Of a DNA stretch of 64,000 bases, positions 46,423-54,268 are shown piece by piece. The DNA comes from Methanobacterium alkalithermotolerans (GTDB lineage: Archaea; Methanobacteriota; Methanobacteria; Methanobacteriales; Methanobacteriaceae). Position 1 is the first letter of the stretch. Each line of letters opens with the position of its first letter. The position numbers and the translations under genes are program-made. The notes under the pieces are model-generated. The model was not told the DNA's origin. It saw only the letters and a list, made by a program, of their open reading frames with translations, and searched no databases. The DNA lies in contig NZ_CP058560.1 of assembly GCF_018141185.1 (NCBI RefSeq), forward strand, positions 2,003,501 to 2,067,500, written 5' to 3'.

Positions 46423-46584
46423 TTATTTTATTACTATAAACATTCTTTTAGGTGCTCCACATGAGGGGCATTTCCAATTTTTAGGTATATCTTCAAAAGC
46501 GGTCCCTGGTGCTATATCAGACCGGGGTTCCCCTTTTTCAGGGTCGTATATGTATCCGCATACTTTACATTTGTATCTTGCCAT
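46423..46584 (-). CDS. rub: rubredoxin 2
   Basis: 53-residue rubredoxin starting MARYKCKVCGYIYDPEKG with ligands CKVCGY and CPSCGA. The ATG at 46584 has AGGTG six bases upstream; an in-frame ATG ten codons earlier would give an unsupported tail. Shares a stretch of over 30 identical bases at its 5' end with rubredoxin 3, indicating a recent duplication. Confidence 0.93.
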   Translation of the reverse strand: MARYKCKVCGYIYDPEKGEPRSDIAPGTAFEDIPKNWKCPSCGAPKRMFIVIK

Positions 46585-46663
46585 GATTACACCTTTTTTT
46601 ATCAATCTGGACATACCTGCCTTTTATTGAATTTATCTACTTTTAGCTGATTTAAAAGGAAAA

Positions 46664-46825
46664 TTAATTCTTTAGCGGCATAAATCTTATTTTACCTGCT
46701 CCACATTTAGGGCAAGACCATTCATCAGGAAGTGAATCAAATTCTACTCCAGAAGGAGTTTCCTTACGTGGTTCTCCCATATCGGGATCGTATATGTATC
46801 CGCATACTTTACATTTGTATCTCAT
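46664..46825 (-). CDS. rub: rubredoxin 3
   Basis: 53-residue rubredoxin, MRYKCKVCGYIYDPDMG, ligands CKVCGY and CPKCGA. First gene of the rubredoxin-fprA-ferritin run. All three rubredoxins have exactly the same length (162 bases with stop). GGTGAG ribosome site. Confidence 0.93.
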   Translation of the reverse strand: MRYKCKVCGYIYDPDMGEPRKETPSGVEFDSLPDEWSCPKCGAGKIRFMPLKN

Positions 46826-46908
46826 TTATCTCACCGGATTTAATTATAATTTTCCTCAAGTTAATATTAGTTTTTTTTCAAATAAAAATATTGTTATTTT
46901 AATTTCTA

Positions 46909-46926
46909 CGAACAAACAAATATTCG
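46909..46926. promoter_or_regulatory. CGAA-N10-TTCG inverted repeat upstream of rubredoxins
   Basis: CGAA (46909-46912) and TTCG (46923-46926) are separated by exactly ten bases, 84 bases before rubredoxin 3. The redox regulator MsvR of Methanobacteriales has been linked to TTCG/CGAA-type boxes near an fprA-type operon; here the half-sites are in the opposite order, so identity with that box is not certain. Confidence 0.35.
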
Positions 46927-47055
46927 AAAAACAGGATTAATTTGAATAAGATTTTTTTAATCCAATTTTAAATGGATATTTGTTTAAAAACAGCAATCTA
47001 AAAGAAAAGTAACAGATATATTTAAAAAAGAAAAAAAAAGGATTCATTAAAAAAA

Positions 47056-47376
47056 TTATTCTTCTTCCACCACTTCGAAAAACTTAACTTTTTTAGGAAT
47101 AACTCCTGGTCTCTCATCAGTCATATAATTAAAATAACTAATTAAATGGATGTTGTATTCTAAATATCCTCTAATTAAGTCATTTAGACCTTCATTACGC
47201 TTTCCAAGTACTAATATTATTAAGAACTGGATGGTTAAACATATTCCGGCTATGATACTATACAATCCCAGTACTATAACCACTGGTATTGCATAAAAAA
47301 ACCTCACAAATAGTTCTAATCTACTTGCATTTTTTTCATATTCAAATAATTCATTTAATTCAAAATCTTCGCTCAT
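47056..47376 (-). CDS. DUF4389-type membrane protein
   Basis: 106 residues with two hydrophobic helices (about 26-45 and 47-62: FFYAIPVVIVLGLYSIIAG and ICLTIQFLIILVLG), followed by GLNDLIRGYLEYNIHLISYFNYMTDERPG, the conserved stretch of the DUF4389 family. Function unknown. It sits between the rubredoxin cluster and a universal stress gene on the same strand, but with gaps over 100 bases on both sides. Confidence 0.8.
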   Translation of the reverse strand: MSEDFELNELFEYEKNASRLELFVRFFYAIPVVIVLGLYSIIAGICLTIQFLIILVLGKRNEGLNDLIRGYLEYNIHLISYFNYMTDERPGVIPKKVKFFEVVEEE

Positions 47377-47522
47377 ATATAAACCTCCGGATTATATATT
47401 AACTGTTTTTATCTATTATAAATCTTATTAAGTTTGCACTGATAACAGTAATAATTAAAATGAATTAAAATAACTTTTCAACAGTTTAAACCATGCAAAA
47501 ATTAAAAATAAATAAATTAAGT

Positions 47523-47918
47523 TTATTTAATCAGTAAAACCGGTATATCAGCAGTTTTCAATGTATTTTCTGCTACACTACCCATTAATATTTTTTCCAG
47601 GCCAGTTCTACCATGCGAAGCAATTACAATTAGATCCGCTTCGGTCTTATTACTTATCTTTTTCATGTCATGCCCGGGATTCCCCAACAATAATACTTCA
47701 GATACCTCTACTCCGGCAGATTCTCCTTTTTTTTGAATCTGATGTAGTATTTCCATACCCTCTTCTTCCAGGACTTCAAAGGGCTGGATAAGTTTCTCAT
47801 CAATCACATGCACGGCTACAATTTCGGCATCTAATATTTTTGCAAGTTGAATAGCCTTATCTGCTGCTTTGGTGGCATGTTCTGAGCCATCAGAAGGTAC
47901 CAGTATCCTTTTAAACAT
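47523..47918 (-). CDS. universal stress protein
   Basis: 131-residue UspA-fold protein. The ATP-binding pattern G-x2-G-x9-GS/T appears as ASHGRTGLEKILMGSVAEN near the C-terminus, with ILVPSDGSEHATKAADKAI at the start. ATP binding is therefore likely. The start overlaps the stop of the flavin reductase gene by one base (TAATG), an unusually tight link for a Usp protein. Confidence 0.93.
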   Translation of the reverse strand: MFKRILVPSDGSEHATKAADKAIQLAKILDAEIVAVHVIDEKLIQPFEVLEEEGMEILHQIQKKGESAGVEVSEVLLLGNPGHDMKKISNKTEADLIVIASHGRTGLEKILMGSVAENTLKTADIPVLLIK

Positions 47919-48469
47919 TATTCCACTTTCCTTAAGTGGTCCCCTACCACAAAAGAGGTTCCTCCTAAATGAAGAAGAGGTTTCACTTTTTCCACATCCA
48001 ACAAATCATCTTTCATACAGTTTTCCTCCACAGAAGCATGCACCACCTTACCCAGAATCAATAAATGATCTCCTACTTCCTGGATTTCAATCACCTTACA
48101 CTCTAAATGGGCCAGGGATTCTTTTATTCTGGGCGGTGAAACTATTTTAGATTCCAGGGAGGTTAATCCTGCTTTTTCCAATTCATTTTCCCCATAGGGA
48201 ACCTTTTCACCAGTTATCCACATTTGATTAATTATTTCTGCGGGGGTTAAATTAATAACAAACTCGCTATTTAACTGGATATTCTTACTGGTATCATGGG
48301 AAGGTGCAGAGGCAAATGCCACAATAGGGGGGTCCATGGAAACCGGCATTACAAAGGAGAAAGGGGCGCCATTGACCTTAGCTTCATCATTAATAGTGCT
48401 TATAATTACAGTTGGCCGGGGAGCCAGTATACGGTTTGCTTTTTCAATCGGGAAATCTTTAAAATCCAT
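47918..48469 (-). CDS. flavin reductase-like FMN-binding protein
   Basis: 183 residues of the split-barrel flavoprotein type: RPTVIISTINDEAKVNGAPFSFVMPVSMDPP, SHDTSKNIQLNSEFVINLTP and HLECKVIEIQEVGDHLLILGKV. Binds FMN and probably reduces flavins or a small acceptor; archaeal members have been called ferric reductase or flavoredoxin-like. Cytoplasmic. Upstream partner of the universal stress gene within the oxygen-defence region. Confidence 0.9.
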   Translation of the reverse strand: MDFKDFPIEKANRILAPRPTVIISTINDEAKVNGAPFSFVMPVSMDPPIVAFASAPSHDTSKNIQLNSEFVINLTPAEIINQMWITGEKVPYGENELEKAGLTSLESKIVSPPRIKESLAHLECKVIEIQEVGDHLLILGKVVHASVEENCMKDDLLDVEKVKPLLHLGGTSFVVGDHLRKVE

Positions 48470-48542
48470 ATAATCATTTCCATTAAATTTTAATCATTAT
48501 ATAATATCCTTAGAATAGTATTAATTCTTTTTCTTAATTAAT

Positions 48543-50249
48543 TCATTCATCACCCATTAAATACTGGGCCTGGCTCCGTTTTATGAATTCTTCACATAAA
48601 TCTTCAGGATTTCCATCCAGGACCAGTTTACCTTTTTCCATCATAAGGGATCTGGTACTCACTTCTTTAATAAAATCAATATGGTGAGATACCATTAAGA
48701 AAGTGGTCTGGAACTTGTTATTAATTCGTTTTAATGCATTGGAAACAGATCTTAAAGTTATGGGATCCAAATCACCGAATGGTTCATCTAATATTAATAA
48801 TTCCGGTTCAGAAGCCAGTGCCAGTGCCATAGTTGCCCTGACCTTCTGACCACCTGATAATTCATAAGACTTACGATCCAGTATTTCCAGGGGCAGTCGC
48901 AATGCATCAAATATGGGTGCGGCATATTTTTTGACTTCGGTATCCGGGAAGCTGGGGAAGAGAATATCTAAAATTTCAGCATTAAGTCCTATTTTCTCTA
49001 AGCGTAATTTGGCTTCATTTTCTGGGAGGTCAGTTAATTGGTACAGCACATCCAGCACCATATCACTAATCTCCAATTCCTTAGCCTTTTTCTTAGCCTC
49101 ATAAATTACATTTTCCCCTTTTACACCAAGTCGGGATGCTATCTGATCTTTAATAGTTGCATGATGAACTAAAGCAAATTCTTGATGCATGAAACTCATC
49201 TTTCTTCTGATTTCCATTCTGTCTATTCCTGCCTGGTGCATGTCTATCCATTTACTATTGAATTTAAAACAAACTCTCCCTCCTTCGGGAAAATCCAGTC
49301 CCCCAATAATTCTTAAGATTACTGTTTTACCGGCACCACTGTGACCAATTAAGGATACCATTTCCCCTTTGTTTATCTCTATATTCACATCTTTAATATC
49401 CAGAACAGAACCCCCATTCATCAGGAAAAACCTTTTTTTTAGATCAATTGTTTTCAAAAGGGGACTTTTATCAACTAAGGGAGGATATGATTCTACAGGT
49501 TCTATATCTTTTAAAAATTCTTTTATAACATCTCTTGGACTTCCTTCATCCACTATCTGGCCTTTTTCCATTAATATAAGCCTGTCTGCTAGATATTCAT
49601 GAATTTCTGGCAGGTGTGATACCAGAACTATGGTAACTCCCAGCTCCTTATTTATATTTTTAATAGCATCCAGTATTTCCTGTTTTGTTTGAGGACAGGA
49701 CATGGTTGCTGGTTCATCCAGTAGCAATACTTCTGGTTTTTTTGCTAACTGACGAGCCATAATCAGTCGCTGCTTTTCACCACCACTGAGTACCGGGGCA
49801 AAGTGATTGGCCTTATTTTCCAGCCCTACCAACTTTAATAGCTCCAGGGCTTCATCTCCAAATTCGTCATAAGCATATTCAAAATCAGCCATAGCTTCAT
49901 CCCCATATTTAACCCCATAAAGCTTCCGGATGATATTGTCAAAAGCAGTTTCAGACCATAAACCAAAGGATCTCTGTAAATGGATAGCGGTGGCTTTCTT
50001 TAACTTGGTGAAATAGTATGGATTGGAGTCCGGTGAGATTTTTGTGCCATTTAATACAATATTTCCACTATCAAATGATTCCACCCCTCTTAGAATTCTA
50101 AGCAAGGTAGTTTTACCTGATCCACTTTTTCCTATAATCCCCACTATTTCTCCATCATTTATTTCAAGATTAATGTCATCTAAAGCCTTAATTTCTTCCC
50201 CATTTTCTATTTTAAAAGTTTTTGAAAGATTTTCTACCTTAATCATCAT
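48543..50249 (-). CDS. atwA: methyl-coenzyme M reductase activation component A2 (ABC ATPase)
   Basis: 568-residue soluble protein with two ABC ATPase domains that, with ATP, helps reductively activate methyl-CoM reductase. Walker A sites GKSGSGKTT and GHSGAGKTV; signatures LSGGEKQRL and LSGGQKVRA; Walker B LLLDEPATM and LILDEPFGD. Long insertions in each half (for example KYGDEAMADFEYAYDEFGDEAL) are typical of A2 and not of transporters; no permease gene is adjacent. The second of two adjacent ATG codons may be the true start. Confidence 0.93.
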   Translation of the reverse strand: MMIKVENLSKTFKIENGEEIKALDDINLEINDGEIVGIIGKSGSGKTTLLRILRGVESFDSGNIVLNGTKISPDSNPYYFTKLKKATAIHLQRSFGLWSETAFDNIIRKLYGVKYGDEAMADFEYAYDEFGDEALELLKLVGLENKANHFAPVLSGGEKQRLIMARQLAKKPEVLLLDEPATMSCPQTKQEILDAIKNINKELGVTIVLVSHLPEIHEYLADRLILMEKGQIVDEGSPRDVIKEFLKDIEPVESYPPLVDKSPLLKTIDLKKRFFLMNGGSVLDIKDVNIEINKGEMVSLIGHSGAGKTVILRIIGGLDFPEGGRVCFKFNSKWIDMHQAGIDRMEIRRKMSFMHQEFALVHHATIKDQIASRLGVKGENVIYEAKKKAKELEISDMVLDVLYQLTDLPENEAKLRLEKIGLNAEILDILFPSFPDTEVKKYAAPIFDALRLPLEILDRKSYELSGGQKVRATMALALASEPELLILDEPFGDLDPITLRSVSNALKRINNKFQTTFLMVSHHIDFIKEVSTRSLMMEKGKLVLDGNPEDLCEEFIKRSQAQYLMGDE

Positions 50250-50635
50250 AACACCCTATAAAATAATTATTTAAATTACAATTCATTCTGAATAAATCGA
50301 TATAGAAGAATATTTTAATTAAATTGGTTTTCTAATATTATAATTATATAGAATTTAAAACTATCTAAATGAAATAATCCGGAATTGATTTAATAACCTT
50401 AAAAAAAATTGCTATTATAATTACAGTGCCCTAATATTTAATATTTCATTCATTGAACTTAAATTAATTCTTAATATTAAATAAAAGATGAATAAATTAT
50501 CTTTCATAAATGATACTAAACTATAAAACTTTAATTAATATCTTATATAAAACAATAAATAATATTTAATAAAAATTTAAGTGATAAATGATTATAATTT
50601 TATTAATTAACATGGCTTGAGGATATGGTGATTAA
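50250..50635. other. 386-base divergent AT-rich promoter region
   Basis: No gene seen. TTATATAA at 50543-50550 fits a box A for nadM, with a leader of about 60 bases and a GGTGAT ribosome site. Toward atwA a TATATAG stretch near 50346 could serve. No clear inverted repeat stood out. Confidence 0.4.
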
Positions 50636-51163
50636 ATGAGAGGATTACTGGTAGGTAGGATGCAGCCAGTTCATCAGGGACACTTACAGGTTATCAAAAG
50701 TATACTCAAAGAGGTGGATGAAGTAATAATTGGTGTAGGAAGTGCTCAGCTAAGCCATACTTTAAAAGATCCTTTTACAGCGGGTGAAAGAGTAATGATG
50801 CTCACTAAATCCTTAAGTGAAAACGGGATCCCTGCTTCCCGGTATTATATCATACCGGTACAGGATATTGAATGCAATTCGGTATGGGTTTCCCATATAA
50901 AAATGCTCACACCTCCTTTTGAAAGGGTCTACTCCGGCAATCCCCTGGTTCAAAGACTCTTTATTGAAGAAGATTATCAGGTCACGTCTCCTCCCCTATA
51001 TTACCGGGATAAACTCTCAGGAACAGAAGTTAGAAAAAGAATGTTAAGTAATGGTAACTGGGAAGAACTGGTGCCTTCATCGGTAGCAAAAGTTATTAAG
51101 GAAATAGATGGTTTGGAAAGACTAAGTCATCTTTCTCAAAAAGAAGTCAGTGAATTAGAATAG
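50636..51163 (+). CDS. nadM: archaeal nicotinamide-nucleotide adenylyltransferase
   Basis: Makes NAD from NMN and ATP. 175 residues; nucleotidyltransferase motifs GRMQPVHQGHLQVI (HxGH) and the C-terminal SGTEVRKRM (ISGTxxR). DEVIIGVGSAQLSHTLKDPFTAGERVMML is the archaeal NMNAT signature region. First gene of a run with moaE. Confidence 0.95.
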   Translation: MRGLLVGRMQPVHQGHLQVIKSILKEVDEVIIGVGSAQLSHTLKDPFTAGERVMMLTKSLSENGIPASRYYIIPVQDIECNSVWVSHIKMLTPPFERVYSGNPLVQRLFIEEDYQVTSPPLYYRDKLSGTEVRKRMLSNGNWEELVPSSVAKVIKEIDGLERLSHLSQKEVSELE

Positions 51164-51186
51164 TATTTAAAAGTATAGGTGATTTT

Positions 51187-51624
51187 ATGTTAGTTAAGCT
51201 CCTGGAAAAGGATGAAGAGTTAATTACCATCCCTGATTTACTCCATCAGATTAAAAAAAGCATAAAAATTGATGAATGCGGTGCTATTTTTACCTTTGAG
51301 GGAATAGTAAGGGGAGAAGAAAAGGGTAAAAAAGTTGATAAATTAATTTTAAGCACTCCGGATAAATTAAAAACTCAAAAAGAACTGGAAAGTATTGCCA
51401 GAGAAGTGAAGGAAAAATTTTCAGTTGCAGAAATTGGGGTTGTTCATTACCTGGGAGAATTTTACACCGGTGATTCCCTCTTCCTGGTGGCTGTTCTGGG
51501 AAATCACCGTCAAGAAACATTAGATGCTTTAACTGAAATAATTGAAAGAACCAAGTTTGATCTGGATTTTCAAAAAGAGGAACATACCACTAAAGGCACT
51601 AATATCATCATGTCGGGAGGATAA
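51187..51624 (+). CDS. moaE: molybdopterin synthase catalytic subunit MoaE
   Basis: 145 residues; transfers sulfur from MoaD thiocarboxylate to precursor Z to form molybdopterin, needed for formylmethanofuran and formate dehydrogenases. GAIFTFEGIVRGEEKGKKV, VHYLGEFYTGDSLFLVAVLGNHRQE and KFDLDFQKEE with the conserved lysines. GGTGAT ribosome site, 23 bases after nadM. Confidence 0.92.
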   Translation: MLVKLLEKDEELITIPDLLHQIKKSIKIDECGAIFTFEGIVRGEEKGKKVDKLILSTPDKLKTQKELESIAREVKEKFSVAEIGVVHYLGEFYTGDSLFLVAVLGNHRQETLDALTEIIERTKFDLDFQKEEHTTKGTNIIMSGG

Positions 51625-51700
51625 GCTCTAATTAGAAGGGAAGTTTCAAAATTTATATCTTAATCAATTAACTAGTTAATTAATGATGAGGGGGATTTAA

Positions 51701-52906
51701 ATGAAATTTATCAGGGATAGTGTACATGGGAATCTCCATATAAATGATCTCGAAATTAAATTGGTTGACACACCCCAAATTCAACGATTAAGAAGAATAA
51801 AACAATTGGGATTCACTTTCTTAATATATCCTGGAGCAAATCACACCCGCTTTGAGCATTCTATAGGTACCATGTATTTAGCCTCTCAAATGGCGGATCA
51901 CCTGAATCTGGATGAGGATAAAAAAAGTATATTGCGCATATGCGCTTTGCTGCATGATGCCGGACATGGACCTTTTTCACATGTATCTGAGGCTGTTTTA
52001 GACGATTCCCATGAGGTACTTACCTCCCGGGTTATTAAAAATTCCATACTGGGAGATATCATATCTGAAAACTATGATATTAATGATATAATAGATATAA
52101 TTAATGGAAAAGGAGTTTTAGGGCAGATTATATCTGGGGAACTTGATGTGGATCGTATGGACTATTTAATACGCGACTCCCACTACACCGGGGTGGCCTA
52201 TGGTATCATCGATATTGAGAGATTGATATATAACATGAAACTGGAGAACAATCTGGTTCTCGATAAAAAGGGAGTTCAGGCTGCTGAATCTACACTTGTA
52301 GCACGTTATTTTATGTATCCCAGTGTTTATCAACACCATACCACACGTATAGTGAATTCTATGTTTAGAAGATCTCTTAGAAAATTAATTGACCAGAATA
52401 TAATTGATTCTAAAAAAATTTACCAGTATGATGATGCGGATATGATCATGGCCTGCCGGAACCAGGATGGGTTTATAAAAGACATGATCAAGCGTATGGA
52501 TAATCGTGACCTGTTTAAAAAAGTGGATTCTCTTAAATTATCAGAACTAGAAGATCCTCAAAAAATATTTAAAATTAAAAGAGAGCAGATTAAAAAAGCA
52601 GAAAATGAGATCTGTGAAGAAAAAAACATTAATCCTGATTATTTAATTATTGATATGCCAGAATACCCATCATTCGATGAAATGAGGACTCTTGTTTCTG
52701 TCGGGGATGGTATTGTAAATTTAAGTCAGATTTCAAGTATTGTAGGGGCTTTAAGGGATGCCAGGTTTAATCATGCTGATTTATGTATTTATGTCCCGGA
52801 GGAACATACCTCTAAATTAGCTGATTTTGATTTTTATGATTATCTGGATTTACCTGAAAAAATAAACAAACATGATAAACAGATGCGTTTAGTTAGCACT
52901 TTTTGA
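51701..52906 (+). CDS. HD-domain phosphohydrolase
   Basis: 401 residues. The HD metal site is intact: TRFEHSIGTMYLA (H), ALLHDAGHGPFSH (HD), and DVDRMDYLIRDSHYTG (D), the pattern of the SAMHD1/dGTPase-like group. LVDTPQIQRLRRIKQLG at the N-terminus is also typical. Probably a dNTP triphosphohydrolase or other nucleotide phosphatase. Followed by ubiX 47 bases on. Confidence 0.9.
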   Translation: MKFIRDSVHGNLHINDLEIKLVDTPQIQRLRRIKQLGFTFLIYPGANHTRFEHSIGTMYLASQMADHLNLDEDKKSILRICALLHDAGHGPFSHVSEAVLDDSHEVLTSRVIKNSILGDIISENYDINDIIDIINGKGVLGQIISGELDVDRMDYLIRDSHYTGVAYGIIDIERLIYNMKLENNLVLDKKGVQAAESTLVARYFMYPSVYQHHTTRIVNSMFRRSLRKLIDQNIIDSKKIYQYDDADMIMACRNQDGFIKDMIKRMDNRDLFKKVDSLKLSELEDPQKIFKIKREQIKKAENEICEEKNINPDYLIIDMPEYPSFDEMRTLVSVGDGIVNLSQISSIVGALRDARFNHADLCIYVPEEHTSKLADFDFYDYLDLPEKINKHDKQMRLVSTF

Positions 52907-52953
52907 TACATAAAATTTGATTATCTTCAAATGAGATTTAGGTGGTTTATAAA

Positions 52954-53514
52954 ATGATAATTGTAGCTATAACCGGTGCCAGTGGGATAATATATGGGTT
53001 GAAGGTATTAGAAGCACTAAAAGAAAGGAAAATAGATACGGCCTTAGTAATAACAGACCCTGCCCGGATTATTTTAGAATATGAACTGGATTTGAAAATT
53101 GAAGATTTAAAGAATAAAGCCACCTGTTACTATGAAGCCAGTGACTTAACTTCTTCTATAAACAGTGGTTCCTTTAAATTTGAATCAATGGTCATTGTTC
53201 CCTGCACTATGAAAACCCTTTCGGCTATAGCCACCGGTTATGCCAGTAATTCAATTACCCGGGCTGCAGATGTAGCTTTAAAAGAACGGAGAAAATTAGT
53301 ATTAGTTCCCCGGGAAACACCTTTACGCTCAATTCATCTGGAAAACATGCTTGAAATCAGCCGGGAAGGGGGAATAATTCTACCAGCCATGCCCGGATTT
53401 TATCACCGCCCTGAAAACCTGGATGACATGGCCAATTTTATTGCAGGTAAAATTTTAGATGTACTGGAAATAGAACATGACCTTTTCTTGAGATGGAGTG
53501 GGGATGAAATATGA
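52954..53514 (+). CDS. ubiX: flavin prenyltransferase UbiX
   Basis: Makes prenylated FMN for UbiD-type decarboxylases. MIIVAITGASGIIYGLKVLEAL binds FMN; VPCTMKTLSAIATGYASNSITRAADVALKERRKLVLVPRETPL is the family core. 186 residues from the ATG at 52954, chosen because GGTGG lies nine bases upstream; an in-frame GTG four codons earlier overlaps that site. Confidence 0.94.
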   Translation: MIIVAITGASGIIYGLKVLEALKERKIDTALVITDPARIILEYELDLKIEDLKNKATCYYEASDLTSSINSGSFKFESMVIVPCTMKTLSAIATGYASNSITRAADVALKERRKLVLVPRETPLRSIHLENMLEISREGGIILPAMPGFYHRPENLDDMANFIAGKILDVLEIEHDLFLRWSGDEI

Positions 53515-54077
53515 TTAGGGACCGGGATTTTATAAAAAACTCCACTGTACCTGGCCCTACTAAGGAAGAAATCCGTTGTTTGGTTTTATGCAAATCAGAA
53601 CTTACTTCTCAGGATATTGTGGTGGATATCGGCTGTGGGACCGGTGGATTAACCCTGGAATTTGCTAAAAGAACATCAAAAGTATATTCCCTGGATAGAA
53701 ATCCTGAGGCTATTAATTTAACCTCAAAAAACCTGGAAAAACATGGCCTGAAAAACAGGGTGCAGCTTATTTGCGGTAATGCAAAAGATGAAATGGATAA
53801 ATTCCCTGATTTTAATGTCTTAATGATTGGAGGCAGTGGTGGGGACCTGTCTTTTTTAATTGAAAAAGGATTTAGCAAACTTAAAAAAAGTGGAAGGATA
53901 ATCATCACGGCCATCTTACTTGAAACTGCATTAGAAGCTATTGAAACACTAAAAAAGTTTGATATGGACGTGGAAGTGATAAATGCCGCTATATCTCGTG
54001 GAAAAATAATTGAAAGAGGCACCATGATGCTGGCTGAAAATCCAATAACCATAATTGTGGGAGTAAAAAGAAATTAA
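53511..54077 (+). CDS. cbiT: cobalt-precorrin-6B C15-methyltransferase CbiT
   Basis: 188-residue SAM methyltransferase/decarboxylase of anaerobic cobalamin synthesis. GPTKEEIRCLVLCKSEL at the start and the SAM loop VVDIGCGTGGLTLEFAKR are CbiT hallmarks; MIGGSGGDLSFLIEKG follows. Overlaps ubiX by four bases (ATGA). Confidence 0.93.
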   Translation: MIRDRDFIKNSTVPGPTKEEIRCLVLCKSELTSQDIVVDIGCGTGGLTLEFAKRTSKVYSLDRNPEAINLTSKNLEKHGLKNRVQLICGNAKDEMDKFPDFNVLMIGGSGGDLSFLIEKGFSKLKKSGRIIITAILLETALEAIETLKKFDMDVEVINAAISRGKIIERGTMMLAENPITIIVGVKRN

Positions 54078-54268
54078 ATTTTTAAAGGTTTTCTTAAATA
54101 TTTATTCTATTTTTATATTTTTATTAATTAATACGCCATAAAATCCTTAAAAATTACCATTTATAAGGTTTTTTATAAAAATAATTTTATATATCTATTA
54201 AACCAAAAAAATATTTTAAAGTACATATCTCAAATTCAACCTTAAAAAAATTTTCAGGGAGAAATTCC

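Noticed and set aside
48543..50249. Double ABC ATPase considered as a transporter component
   Set aside because: Insertions and length fit component A2 of methyl-CoM reductase activation, and no permease gene is near.
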